Shown here piece by piece: positions 10,993 through 19,899 of a stretch of 64,000 nt of DNA (its first letter is position 1; the number at the start of each line of letters is the position of its first letter). The notes under the pieces were generated by a model. It ran no database searches. It was not told the DNA's origin and worked only from the letters and a program-made list of their open reading frames with translations. The translations under genes were made by a program, and so were the position numbers. The DNA is from Ephydatia muelleri (lineage: Eukaryota; Porifera; Demospongiae; Spongillida; Spongillidae). The stretch lies in contig JABACO010000005.1 in the NCBI GenBank assembly GCA_013339895.1, positions 5,838,528-5,902,527 of the forward strand, given 5' to 3'.

Positions 10993-12033
10993 TAATTATT
11001 CATAACGTAACCCAGTGCGGAATGAAATTTTAGCGTGTGATTGGTTTTATATGCTATACGCGTTTAGAAGGTTTTTGTTAGAACGCTATGCTCTGTAAAG
11101 CCTGTTTCTTCAATGTACGTTGGTAAGTACCCCAGCTACTCCGATTGTGTCTTTTTAACACTAACCGTGCGTTCTTTGCGCCGCGAGAACGTTGTTTGTG
11201 AATCGTATCGTACGCTTACACGGGGCATGGCTCTATCACTCTGAGAACTAGCTTTCAAAGCGCCTACATGTCATGTAAGTGTTACTAGAACAGTTTTTAA
11301 TGTTTTATAACAAATCTCTCCTCTTTTGTGGCATTTTAGGACACTTCGACGCGAGCACCTGTCTTGGGCTACAATTGGAATTGTTATTTTAAAAACTGAC
11401 AGGTAACGTTCATGTTGCAAGGTGTGTGTGATGTGACTTGAAGGGTTGTGTATGTGGGAGACCGTTGTGTGAGTTTCATGCATATTGGAGTATTGTGTGT
11501 AGTAACAGGTGTGGTTGGGGAAGGCAGTTGTACATGTGGAAGGCATGAGTTGGGATGCAGTTGCAAGAGGTTGTGAGTAACTTATTTAGGTTGTGTGGGA
11601 TACATGCACATGTATATGTGATAGACAGTTGTGCCATTGGTTGTACATGGTAGTGATGTGTAGGAGAGTCGTTTGGTGGGTTAGCAGTTCTGTATGTGAG
11701 GTATGGACATGTTGGGAGTATTGTGTGGGGTGGGGCGATAGCCAGAATGGGAATTATGTGTGCTGTGGAGGAGGGGATGTTGTGTGTGTGTGCTGGGATG
11801 GAGGAGTATGTGATGCAATTGTACACTGTGAGGTGGTTGTGAATATTGTGTGTGATCTATAGACAGTTGTGTTGTGCACAAGAAAGCAAGGGCAGCGTTA
11901 TTTTGCGCTCCTTGTGTGAAAGAGATTCTGTTGTATGGGCTCTAAACAGAACTTTGTGGACCACTTGATAAGACTGTTGAAGACACAATACATATACATA
12001 CAGCTGTATACACATATAGCCATGAAGTACTAG
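10993..12033. other. 3' region of the piggyBac element, GT-rich
   Basis: Noncoding between the transposase stop and the TTAA end. 11400-11880 is strongly biased to G/T with many TGTG and TGGG steps. Frames on either strand here (Cys/Trp or Thr/His/Pro rich) are composition artefacts. Confidence 0.5.
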
Positions 12034-13875
12034 TCAATAATGCATTACAGTATGGTAGGTTTTAAAACATGGATAAACACAAAGGGGGACTTTACAGCTG
12101 CAACATATGTATGTTGTTGTTTTTCGTTTTCCTGATTTCCTGTTGCTGCACACCTCACAGTCATGTTGACCTGATGGCTCTGGAAAATGATTGTGTCCAA
12201 TCAGTCTTGCTGGACTGTCTACCACTGGTGCCAATTGTAGTGAAGTGAAGCATTCAGCTCCTATGAGGCCCTTCGCCACTTCTATTCTGAAATCCATGTG
12301 AGACAAAACTTTGCCCTCGCAGGTTTTGTAGTAAAGGACATATGCATTCACAAGTGTCACATCTAACAGGTGAAAATAAACCCTTTTCCACCATTTTCTT
12401 GAAAAGTTGTTGTAGCCATAGTATGTTACTAACTGATCAGACTTATCCACCCCACCCATGTATGCATTGTATTGATCAATACCCAGTGGTTTTTGTACCG
12501 TCTGATGTCCACCAGTGGCACCCTTTCTCCTCCTCTGTTTTGTGACAGTGCCCTCCTTATGGATGGTAGTTAGTAGTGCTACAACCCTCTTGTCTCTCCA
12601 TTTCAGGCCCATGAGTTCTCCATCCTTGTAGTGAACAACTTCACCCAGCGCAACATCAGCTTTCTGGAATGATTTCGGCACATCCTTCCTGTCAAGCCGC
12701 AATGTACCACAGCTGCCAAACCCAGTGGAGAGCAACAGCTTGCATAGGTAGGGACTGGTGTAAAAGTTATCAAAATATACATGGTATCCTTTTCCATGCA
12801 GCTTCTTCAGTAATTCTGTCACTACGTGGGTGCCCAGTGGAACACCAGCTGGCCGTTTCTCCTGCTTCCCAGTGTAGAGAATGAAGTTCCATGTGTACCC
12901 TGTGTCTGATTCAGCCAACACCCATGCCTTCATGCCCCACTTGTTGGGCTTTTTTGGCATATACTGAAGGAACGAGAGACGACCTTTGTACGAGATTATG
13001 CTCTCGTCAACACTTACTTCTCGGTTCATTGTATAACTTCTCTGATACGAGGTAACCAGTGATGTAATCAAGGGACGGATCTTGAAGAGTATGTCATAAC
13101 CCCTTTCTCCTTTAGGTACTGCCTTGCTGTTGTCTGCAAGGTGCAGGAACTTCAAAATGAGCAGGAACCTGTCCCTGCTCATCACAGTTGAGAAGTTTGA
13201 TGAGGAGAATGGCCAGCTGGTACACCAGTAGTGCTGTATACTGGGCATGTTCACGATGCCCATGGTGATAATCAGGCCCATGAACTTCTTCATCTCCTCC
13301 ATTGTTATGGGCTTGCCTTTCAGCTGGTTTGCACGGGCCTTGCAGTGCTTCTTCAAGTAATCAGAGTGGCTTTGGAGATATTGATTTCCATACCTGTTTG
13401 TCTCTTCCACCACAGATACCATCGTCTGATCATTGAAAATCTTGCAAAAAATGTCCACTGGCTGCAGGTGGTCCATTTTTTCAGTAACTCCAGGGATTGG
13501 TGTAAATGGTGGAATACTGCTTTGGAATGTCAAAGCAGTGGTGCTCTGTGGCAGTTCTACTTCCATTGGCTCCTCACAGCCAAGCTCCTCTTCAAACACA
13601 TCACTGCACACGCTTTCCGTGTCATTACCACAGCCAAGCTCCTCCCCAAACACATCACTGCACACGCCTTCCGTTTCGTTACCACAGCCATGCTCCTCAA
13701 ATACGTCACTGCACACGCCTTCCGTGTCGTTACCACTACCAAGCTCCTCCTCAAATACGTCACTGCACACGCCTTCCCTGTCGTTATTACTAATCCCGCC
13801 ACCGCACACACCTTCCTCCTCGTCAATATAGCCGTCGAACTCGTCATCGCTTATGTCGCTTTCTATGTTTTCCAT
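12034..13875 (-). CDS. piggyBac-family transposase (PGBD-like), 613 aa, intact
   Basis: An uninterrupted ATG-to-stop frame on the minus strand. Residues 1-105 are acidic and contain four imperfect 17-18-residue repeats of the type EGVCSDVFEEEL. The catalytic domain follows: VSVDES (D290), VYFDNFY (D369) and GGVDKSDQ (D477) match the DDD triad of piggyBac. The C-terminal Cys-rich zinc finger (HDCEVCSNR ... CCSCKVPLCVYPCF) is complete. Members cut and paste at TTAA. Length fits the family (about 550-650 aa). Because one element end is missing, the gene can act only in trans or as a host-retained gene; no expression evidence is available. Confidence 0.95.
   Translation of the reverse strand: MENIESDISDDEFDGYIDEEEGVCGGGISNNDREGVCSDVFEEELGSGNDTEGVCSDVFEEHGCGNETEGVCSDVFGEELGCGNDTESVCSDVFEEELGCEEPMEVELPQSTTALTFQSSIPPFTPIPGVTEKMDHLQPVDIFCKIFNDQTMVSVVEETNRYGNQYLQSHSDYLKKHCKARANQLKGKPITMEEMKKFMGLIITMGIVNMPSIQHYWCTSWPFSSSNFSTVMSRDRFLLILKFLHLADNSKAVPKGERGYDILFKIRPLITSLVTSYQRSYTMNREVSVDESIISYKGRLSFLQYMPKKPNKWGMKAWVLAESDTGYTWNFILYTGKQEKRPAGVPLGTHVVTELLKKLHGKGYHVYFDNFYTSPYLCKLLLSTGFGSCGTLRLDRKDVPKSFQKADVALGEVVHYKDGELMGLKWRDKRVVALLTTIHKEGTVTKQRRRKGATGGHQTVQKPLGIDQYNAYMGGVDKSDQLVTYYGYNNFSRKWWKRVYFHLLDVTLVNAYVLYYKTCEGKVLSHMDFRIEVAKGLIGAECFTSLQLAPVVDSPARLIGHNHFPEPSGQHDCEVCSNRKSGKRKTTTYICCSCKVPLCVYPCFKTYHTVMHY
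13560..13790. repeat. Coding minisatellite in the transposase N-terminus
   Basis: About four copies of a 51-54-bp unit code for the EGVCSDVFEEEL-type acidic repeats. Units differ by whole codons, so the reading frame is kept. This is a length-variable N-terminal tail rather than part of the catalytic core. Confidence 0.75.
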
Positions 13876-13887
13876 GTATTCGAGTAG

Positions 13888-14805
13888 TACTGGACGTACA
13901 GATGTACTGACTGACTATGAACTGAACGCTGCAGCACTAGCACTTAAAATTCGCCAACAATAGATTTGACATGAAATTTTATTTCATAGGGATAGAGTTG
14001 GGGTAGGGTTAGTGGTGTTGTCTGATAAGAAAATGGGGGTACATTGATATATTTTAAGTAACTTCTAGCTAGAGCCATAACAGTTCTGATAAATACAGTG
14101 TATTACAAGAACTAATCATATGCTATCAAAATTAACATGACATGGGAGGTACAAGAAGTTTTGATAAGCTATCAAAACACAACAGCTATATGTTTACAAG
14201 ATGGATGGTTGGTCAGTTAAAAAAAAAGTACTATTTAATCCTATTTCACTTTTGCACTTTGCCCACCCACTTTGGTATTTTGCGAAACATTTCCTTGTAT
14301 CATAAACTACTAGCAGGAAAATTAAAGTTAATTTTCAAGCGACAGATCAGCCATTATCTAAATAAATGTATGTTGTTAAAGCAGAAAATTAATATACTTC
14401 ATAATACCTCTAGTAGCAAAGTTATTACTCTATGCATTAGGTGGTGTTAAACGTTATACCTGAGCCAATGAGAGTCATCAAGTGACAGATAAGCCATTAT
14501 GTAAATAAATGTATGTAGTTAAAGCAGAACATTTTTCTTTTCGCTTATTAATATATTCCATAATGCCTCTAGTAGCAAAGTTATTACTCTATGCATTAGG
14601 TTTTGTTAAACGTTATGAAGCATGTAAATACAATTCATCAAAATCTCACTTTGATAAAAAGGGTCACCATAATATCTCCTTAAAGGTTAATCTTTAAGAA
14701 GTGACCTTTTTGCAATTAATTATATCTTATGGCCCATTAAATGATAAAACAGGTTTGGATGAAATTTGAAATGCATGTGCAGAATGTTGTGTACACTTGG
14801 CATGG
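13888..14805. other. Noncoding left-arm DNA with a 140-bp duplication
   Basis: 14337-14455 and 14482-14620 are diverged direct copies (both contain CTCTAGTAGCAAAGTTATTA). No gene is supported; the short frames are AT-rich and not conserved between arms as protein. Confidence 0.5.
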
Positions 14806-15260
14806 AATGTCCTTGGAGTGCAAACCAGGGATACATCTCTTGAGAGAATAACGGGCCCCCAGTGTGGACTAATTAGAGTGCAAAGCGGGATACATGACTA
14901 GAGCCAATAATGGGCCTTAGTGTGGACTAATTAGAGTGCTAAGATGAGGTAAGTCACGATCTGACAAGAGGCCCTACCATGAACTAATTAGAATGCAAAA
15001 TGGGTGTACATCACCTGAGGCCTTAATGTGGAACACCTGTAAGAATTAAAGTGCAAAGCAGGGATACATAACTTGAGCCGACAAGGTACCTTAGTGTGGA
15101 CTAATTAGAGCGCAAAGCGGAAACATATCTTAAGCCGATAACAGACCCCAGTGTGGATTAATTAGAGTGCAAAGCAGGGATACCGATAAGGGGCCCTAGT
15201 CCGGATTAATTAGAGTGCAAAGTGGGGATAAATCGCTTGAGCTGACAAGGGCCCTAGTAC
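14806..15260. repeat. 59-bp satellite-like tandem array
   Basis: About eight diverged units of roughly 59 bp. Each contains GTGGACTAATTAGAGTGCAA, a GGGATACAT segment and GAGCC...GGCCC. The array recurs inverted at 53035-53480, so it predates the inverted duplication. Confidence 0.75.
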
Positions 15261-15300
15261 CTGATCATTTGGCAAAAAGCGCTTTCTCGAAATACCCATC

Positions 15301-15654
15301 CTAGCTTGTCCGTACATGCAGAATGGTGAAACATACAATGAACCTATCAATAAATAATCCAAACACACCTTGCTGTGCCAAAAGCCTACAAAGCTGAGTT
15401 GTGGTTGTTTCGTTGTCAAGCTGCAGTTGAGCCTTCATGATCCTCTTCACCTCCTCTTTAATCTTTGATGGACTCCCAGATCCACGGCAATGTGAGAACG
15501 TTTCACGGTTTTCTAGCCTTTTAAGAAAACAGTATATACCTACATGACTTACCCGTATCCCCTCCCCCAACAACAAATTTCTAATCGCTCTACTAGTACG
15601 GCAATGTTGATGGTAAAACAGAATTCTTTGCTTCACGCACGCCAAAAATATCAT
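15301..15654 (-). pseudogene. Tc1/mariner transposase HTH fragment 2
   Basis: The 117-aa frame carries a paired-type HTH: TSRAIRNLLLGEGIRVS, then CFLKRLENR, a GSGSPSKI linker and LDNETTTTQLCRLLAQQG. It stops before the catalytic domain. The right-arm copy (52629-52980, plus) is frameshifted by a 2-bp deletion in the SPSKIK region. It sits in the presumed intron between mini-exons A' and A, on the same strand as the kinase gene. Confidence 0.6.
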
Positions 15655-15913
15655 TTTAAAGCCAGATGAAAACTACAGACAGAAATGTTAAGCCTTCGCA
15701 GCGCTTTAACGATATAGTACCTTTGCATATGGCGATACGCGAAGTGAAATGACACAGCTGCTGAGGCCTCTCTGTGCCTGCAGCTGTATCGGACACTAGT
15801 CCTGAACATGTTATCATGTTGACTGTAGTACGAACATAAGTATTACGTTACGAAAGTAGAAAATTACTTTGCGTTAACATTATTGACAAATACCAAAACC
15901 ATCAATAACTTAC

Positions 15914-15973
15914 GCACGGTTCTTTTTCTTTTTCGTGTTACTCTTGGTGGTACTGGTGCAGCTGGTGGTGCAG
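15914..15973 (-). CDS. Mini-exon A', duplicated basic exon (left copy)
   Basis: A 60-nt segment with minus-strand acceptor ACTTACTAG and a consensus donor GTAAGT, phase 1 on both sides. It codes for a Pro/Ala-rich start and RKRKRTV. Intron sequence after the donor (TTATTGATGGTTTT) also follows exon A, showing that exon plus intron were duplicated. The right-arm version (52298-52369) is 12 nt longer, still in frame. Confidence 0.45.
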
Positions 15974-16390
15974 CTAGTAAGTATAACAAAAATAATACAG
16001 ATAAAAGGGCACTACTATTTAAATATAAAGGATCATTTAGAAAAAAGACTTAAAACATTCTCTGGAAGTCTGAAATGCCTTGAACAAATGGTTATTATGC
16101 AGTGGAGTTTTAAGGTACTGAATTCGCAATTTGCAATACATTTTCATGCAAGCGTTGTGCTTCTTTGCATGTCTTGGAAAGTACAGTACAAATTATATGT
16201 GTTAGGTCCCTTTTCATGCAAACACCAACATACATTGAAAATGAATTTATAAAACGAATACATTTTGCCATTCAAATGATTTTGTGCGATAAACGAGCAT
16301 TGTAGCATTTGTTTGGACTAACATATTATGATTTTAGTACACTATAACACACTAGGTATCATCAAAAACTGATGCATCTAATAGCGTTAC

Positions 16391-16423
16391 CTTTTATGGG
16401 TATTCTTCTCGTTGGTCTTGTTG
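16391..16423 (-). CDS. Mini-exon A'', third basic exon (left copy)
   Basis: A 33-nt segment with acceptor CTCAACAG and donor GTAACG, phase 1 both sides; the peptide is TRPTRRIPIK. Flanking intron sequences resemble those of A and A'. It is the most upstream exon I can place; no initiating exon was found. Confidence is limited because the exon is very short. Confidence 0.35.
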
Positions 16424-16929
16424 CTGTTGAGTAGTAAAATATAACAATATTGGTACAGTCAACCCTCAATATAAGGACACATCTACATAGGCAAATCCCT
16501 ACTGGAAATATTCACTAAGAGAGAAATGTGCACCTAATCATTCACACTGTGTGTTTAGATTCACAGTGTTACAAATGAAGAGATGAAAGAAATGACACCT
16601 TCAGGCAATATGCAAGGGAACCAGATTTTAACATTCAACCATTATTTCTTAACAGTTGTAGATCTGCTACATTGGCTACAGTACAGTGTCTTGATTTCTG
16701 AAAATGCTAAGTGCCAATTCAGAGTTACAATCTGGAAAATATTTGCTTGCATCCATAAACAGATTTAAGAATTAGCATTACACAATATAGCCTGGCAAAA
16801 AGTTGTTTCACTGATTGCCTGGCTTGTTCTAGTTTTAAGAGTTTACAGAATGTTCTCCACGCTACGCCTAAGGAAGCTCAAATTTTCTCCCAATAAACTG
16901 TGTGTGTATGTACCCTGTGGTCAAATTAA

Positions 16930-17010
16930 CACCGGTTCCGTGAGAATTTAATACTTTTTCTGTCGAACCCAACTTTAGGAAAATTAGTCGGAAAAGCGCC
17001 AATTATGTGG
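16930..17010 (+). repeat. Left TIR of the TTAA transposon
   Basis: Pairs with 21245-21331 in reverse orientation, with a few substitutions and one 8-bp length difference. The outermost 30 bp differ at only about one position. Confidence 0.8.
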
Positions 17011-17316
17011 AAAAGTACATTTTAGCTTAGTTAAACTATCGCAGAGATGTTTGCCGTTATTTCTAGCCTCGCATGTATAGCATTGGCTAACCAGTATGCA
17101 CTCGTAGTGACGCGGTTTGCTATTTTTCGGTCATCGAGCGTAGCTGAGTACACTTTTTTATGAAGCTGTTGAGAGCATGCCTGGATGCACTTTTAGACTT
17201 CATTTGGTACCAAACTAAGACCACAGTAGTTATCGTACTCTACGATGGCTCGGTTCTTGCAGAACACAGCTGTGCCTCGTATCCAGGCCATATACTTTTT
17301 CACTAATTAATTAATT

Positions 17317-19296
17317 ATGGCGCTCGTATGTTCGTTGAAGCATAAGAAGCCAGTTTGCGATCGTTGCGATGCTGGAACAAATTGCACCAAATGTTGCCCA
17401 TGCCAACCACGAACTAGAGGTCGTCCAAGGAAGTCGGATGAATCTGAGACTCCATATCGGATCAATCCTGAAAGGGAAGCTAGAGTCCATTCTGCAGATG
17501 TATCTGTTGGGAAGGCGGTTGAGGATTGCAGTGAGCCTACATGTAGCACACACACCTATTGCCATGCGTCATCGCAAGCACACATCATTGAGATACTGGA
17601 GTGCATGGGCTGCGAGGATTATAATAGTAGCGTACGAAAACTCCCGCATGTCGATGTTAGGCAGCAAGTGCTATACGCGACCAATGACGAGATCGACGCT
17701 GCTGGTATGCATCGGGTAGAAAATGTGTTTTGGAGAGGAGTCAAGGCATGGGCCCGCATTATTCTTCCAAATCTCAGGCTAAAAGCTGATGCCGATTTGA
17801 AGACTGCACTCAGCATAAAGTCTGTTGTGGCTGCCATAGGAGAGATCACTGAGGCTGAGCCAATTGATGATGATCAGGTCCCCTCTGTTTCTGCACCACT
17901 GTTAGACATGGACATGCTTACCACTATTCCCACCACCATCAGGGATGTGCTTGTTCATGAGAAACGGTACACATCAACCAATGCAAGGAGATTTCTTGTC
18001 CCTCTAGCCAGTCTTCCCAGTGCACAAGTAGCATCCCTCCTTGCAATCAGTAAAAGCTCTGCTAAACGTTTGCTATTTCAAGCCAAGGTGGATAAACTCT
18101 ACCTTACACATGGTGTGGAACTTGAAGAGCATAGTGGAACGCAGTATCGAGTACACAGGGATGTGATCCATTCAGCTGTTGATTTCATCTACAGCGATGA
18201 AAACATTGGTCGTCTAGCGTGGGAAGCCCGTAAGCGTTCCCCAAACAGGAATCCCAGATGGAAAGACCTAGAAAATGTGTCTGCAATGAGGTTGCTGGTG
18301 TTAAAGCACGACGTAGCCACCATGTTCAGAGTGTACTCTGACAAGTACAAAAATGCTTTGCCTGGGAAGCCACCTCTTGGAAAGACATTGTTCTACTCCA
18401 TTACCAACAACATCACCGGAGGAGGAAAGCAGCAGGAAGCACGTGCTGGGGTGGACTACATCAAGGTCAACTTCCACATTGACAACTTTGTCATTGTGGA
18501 CAAGATCATTGATGTCATTGCACCACTATCAGACCTGGACCACACCCTACGTGATGAGCTGTGTGGCCTCCGTTCCCATGTTTACACGTTCCTCAGCTAC
18601 GGCTATGCTGCACATGCAAGGGAGGGGGTGAGGGTAGCAGAGGACAGGGAAGAGCACAGCCATCTGCCCCAGGAGCACGAAGCCCAACAGTTTAAGGCAT
18701 ACAAGGAGCTGGAGAAGTTGCTTTCAGATCCTGACATGTATGATGTGCCAGCCACTCAGGTGGAGTTTGTGAGACACATTCAAAAGCAACTTAACTGCTG
18801 TGGACTAGCAAGGGGAGCTGTGGAGAGTAAGAGCAATTTCGCCACCACCCATTCACCAGTGTTTCAACTGGACCTGGCACCAAATAGGAAACCAAACAGG
18901 AATCCAAAAGCTGGTGGTCAACTGGAGTGCAATGCCTGCAGGAGTACTTTTTTATTCTATGACAGGCTGAGGCGTATGGCTCTGACTAGGTTGGATGAGG
19001 ACCCCACCAGACTGCCTGAGATGGCTGATGTGCTGCTTGCTTTGCATCAGTGTGAGCGTCGCTCGTATCGGTATATGGCCCATGTCATGCTAGCAGCGCA
19101 ACAGGCATACCAGATGAAGATGGCCATAGCTGAAATGGACTGTAACACTGCCTATATGGTCTTTGACTTCAAACAGAAGTTCCTGGCAAAAGGATTCCGT
19201 GAAGGAGGTGACTCTTACTACAGGAAAAAAAGGAATGCTGTGGTGGGGAGCTGGGGTGCATGTAAAGGCGAACACACCGCAAGATATCAGGAGTGA
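17317..19296 (+). CDS. Large transposon protein, N-terminal and central part
   Basis: The ATG at 17317 opens a 659-aa frame 387 bp inside the left TIR. Residues 14-29 form a Cys cluster (C14, C17, C23, C26, C27, C29), followed at once by the AT-hook RGRPRK (34-39), suggesting DNA binding. Residues 220-300 look helical with an HTH-like ASLLAISKSSAKRLL. There is a possible CNAC zinc half-site at about 535, and the block VFDFKQKF near residue 620 supplies an Asp. The end after YYRKK is wrong: a run of seven A (19224-19230) shifts the frame, and the similar-looking continuation (GMLWWGAG...) is in the next frame. Comparable long uncharacterised invertebrate proteins exist to my memory, but I cannot name the family. 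Confidence 0.7.
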   Translation: MALVCSLKHKKPVCDRCDAGTNCTKCCPCQPRTRGRPRKSDESETPYRINPEREARVHSADVSVGKAVEDCSEPTCSTHTYCHASSQAHIIEILECMGCEDYNSSVRKLPHVDVRQQVLYATNDEIDAAGMHRVENVFWRGVKAWARIILPNLRLKADADLKTALSIKSVVAAIGEITEAEPIDDDQVPSVSAPLLDMDMLTTIPTTIRDVLVHEKRYTSTNARRFLVPLASLPSAQVASLLAISKSSAKRLLFQAKVDKLYLTHGVELEEHSGTQYRVHRDVIHSAVDFIYSDENIGRLAWEARKRSPNRNPRWKDLENVSAMRLLVLKHDVATMFRVYSDKYKNALPGKPPLGKTLFYSITNNITGGGKQQEARAGVDYIKVNFHIDNFVIVDKIIDVIAPLSDLDHTLRDELCGLRSHVYTFLSYGYAAHAREGVRVAEDREEHSHLPQEHEAQQFKAYKELEKLLSDPDMYDVPATQVEFVRHIQKQLNCCGLARGAVESKSNFATTHSPVFQLDLAPNRKPNRNPKAGGQLECNACRSTFLFYDRLRRMALTRLDEDPTRLPEMADVLLALHQCERRSYRYMAHVMLAAQQAYQMKMAIAEMDCNTAYMVFDFKQKFLAKGFREGGDSYYRKKRNAVVGSWGACKGEHTARYQE

Positions 19297-19600
19297 TGAG
19301 CCCATCATGAAACCTTATGTGGAGATAGACTTCACAGCAGAGAGGGCACGTTTGAAGGACCTGCAGGTAAATGAGGTAAGTGGTTTGGAGACAGAAGAGG
19401 ATTGTGAAGAAGGGATGGAAGAAGAGCATTGTGTCCTGGTGGAGGTGGAGGATGGTGGTGAGGAGGTGGAGGATGGTGGTGAGGAGGTGGAGGATGGTGG
19501 TGAGGAGGTGGAGGATGGTGGTGAGGAGGTGGAGGATGGTGGTGAGGAGGTGGAGGATGGTGGTGAGGAGGTGGAGGATGGTGGTGAGGAGGTGGATGAT
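19163..19600 (+). CDS. Continuation of the transposon protein with acidic repeats or intron start
   Basis: The frame after the A-run reads GMLWWGAGVHVK and on to KDLQVNE. It then either enters a consensus donor GAG/GTAAGT (19373-19380) or reads through into EVEDGGE repeats. The right arm keeps the same donor and frame (48801-49046). If spliced, the minisatellite is intronic; if not, it codes for an acidic tail. The sequence alone does not decide. Confidence 0.5.
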
Positions 19601-19890
19601 GGTGCGGCGGTGGGCTGGTGGTGCGCGGTGGCGCTGGTGTGCCGGCTGGCGGCTGGGCGGCGTGGCGGCTGGTGGTGCGGCGGTGGCGGCTGGTGGTGCG
19701 GCGTGGCGGCTGGTGTCGGCGGTGGCGGCTGGTGGTGGCGAGCGGTGGCGGCTGTGGTTCGCTGTGCGGCTGTGCGCGGTGGCGGCTGGTGGTGCGGCGG
19801 TGGCGGCTGGTGGTGCGCGGTGGCGGTGTGGGGCTGAGGTGGAGGATGGTGGGATGAGGTGGAGGATGGTGGGGAGGAGGGGATGGAGGA
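19439..19890. repeat. 21-bp GGA/GGT minisatellite
   Basis: First part: about seven to eight near-perfect 21-bp units (GAGGTGGAGGATGGTGGTGAG class). Second part, from about 19600: GC-richer units of the GGCGGCTGGTGGTGCGGCGGT class. The inverse sequence is at 48558-48845 beside the assembly gap. All six frames stay largely open because of composition; G-quadruplex potential is high on the plus strand. Confidence 0.9.
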
Positions 19891-19899
19891 TGGTAATGT

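Larger units (their letters stand above)
10970..13887 (-). mobile_element. piggyBac element lacking its 5' terminus
   Basis: Against the right arm, foreign sequence begins exactly at a TTAA (10970-10973; intact site 56528-56531) and starts TTAACCCTCCTACTGCTG, a typical piggyBac terminus. On the other side similarity to the right arm resumes at about 13888, only 12 bp upstream of the transposase ATG. No second TTAA/terminus is found there, and 2.1 kb of right-arm sequence (54405-56527) is missing. A deletion removing the 5' end and neighbouring DNA is the simplest reading. Confidence 0.75.
15655..16929. other. Noncoding, upstream part of the kinase gene region
   Basis: Contains mini-exons A' and A'' but no other supported coding sequence. 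No promoter motif was recognised. The stretch 16430-16929 separates the kinase gene from the divergent TTAA transposon. Confidence 0.4.
5724..19600 (+). repeat. Left arm of large inverted duplication
   Basis: The sequence is present in reverse orientation at 48558-61773 with high identity. Matching landmarks: 7428/60065, 9242/58254, 14142/54150 and 17317/50953. The main interruption is 10974-13887 (piggyBac) here versus 54405-56527 there. Similarity is lost at 5724 because the right copy is broken by an LTR-element insertion. The inner end is lost in the minisatellite and assembly gap. It holds the kinase gene, Tc1 and RT fragments, a 59-bp satellite and the 5' part of the TTAA transposon. 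Confidence 0.9.

Noticed and set aside
11384-11881. Overlapping His/Thr/Pro-rich minus frames and Cys/Trp-rich plus frame
   Set aside because: A GT-biased noncoding stretch inside piggyBac explains all of them.
13231-13887. Plus-strand frames of 218, 132 and 95 aa
   Set aside because: Antisense shadows of the piggyBac transposase and its N-terminal repeats.
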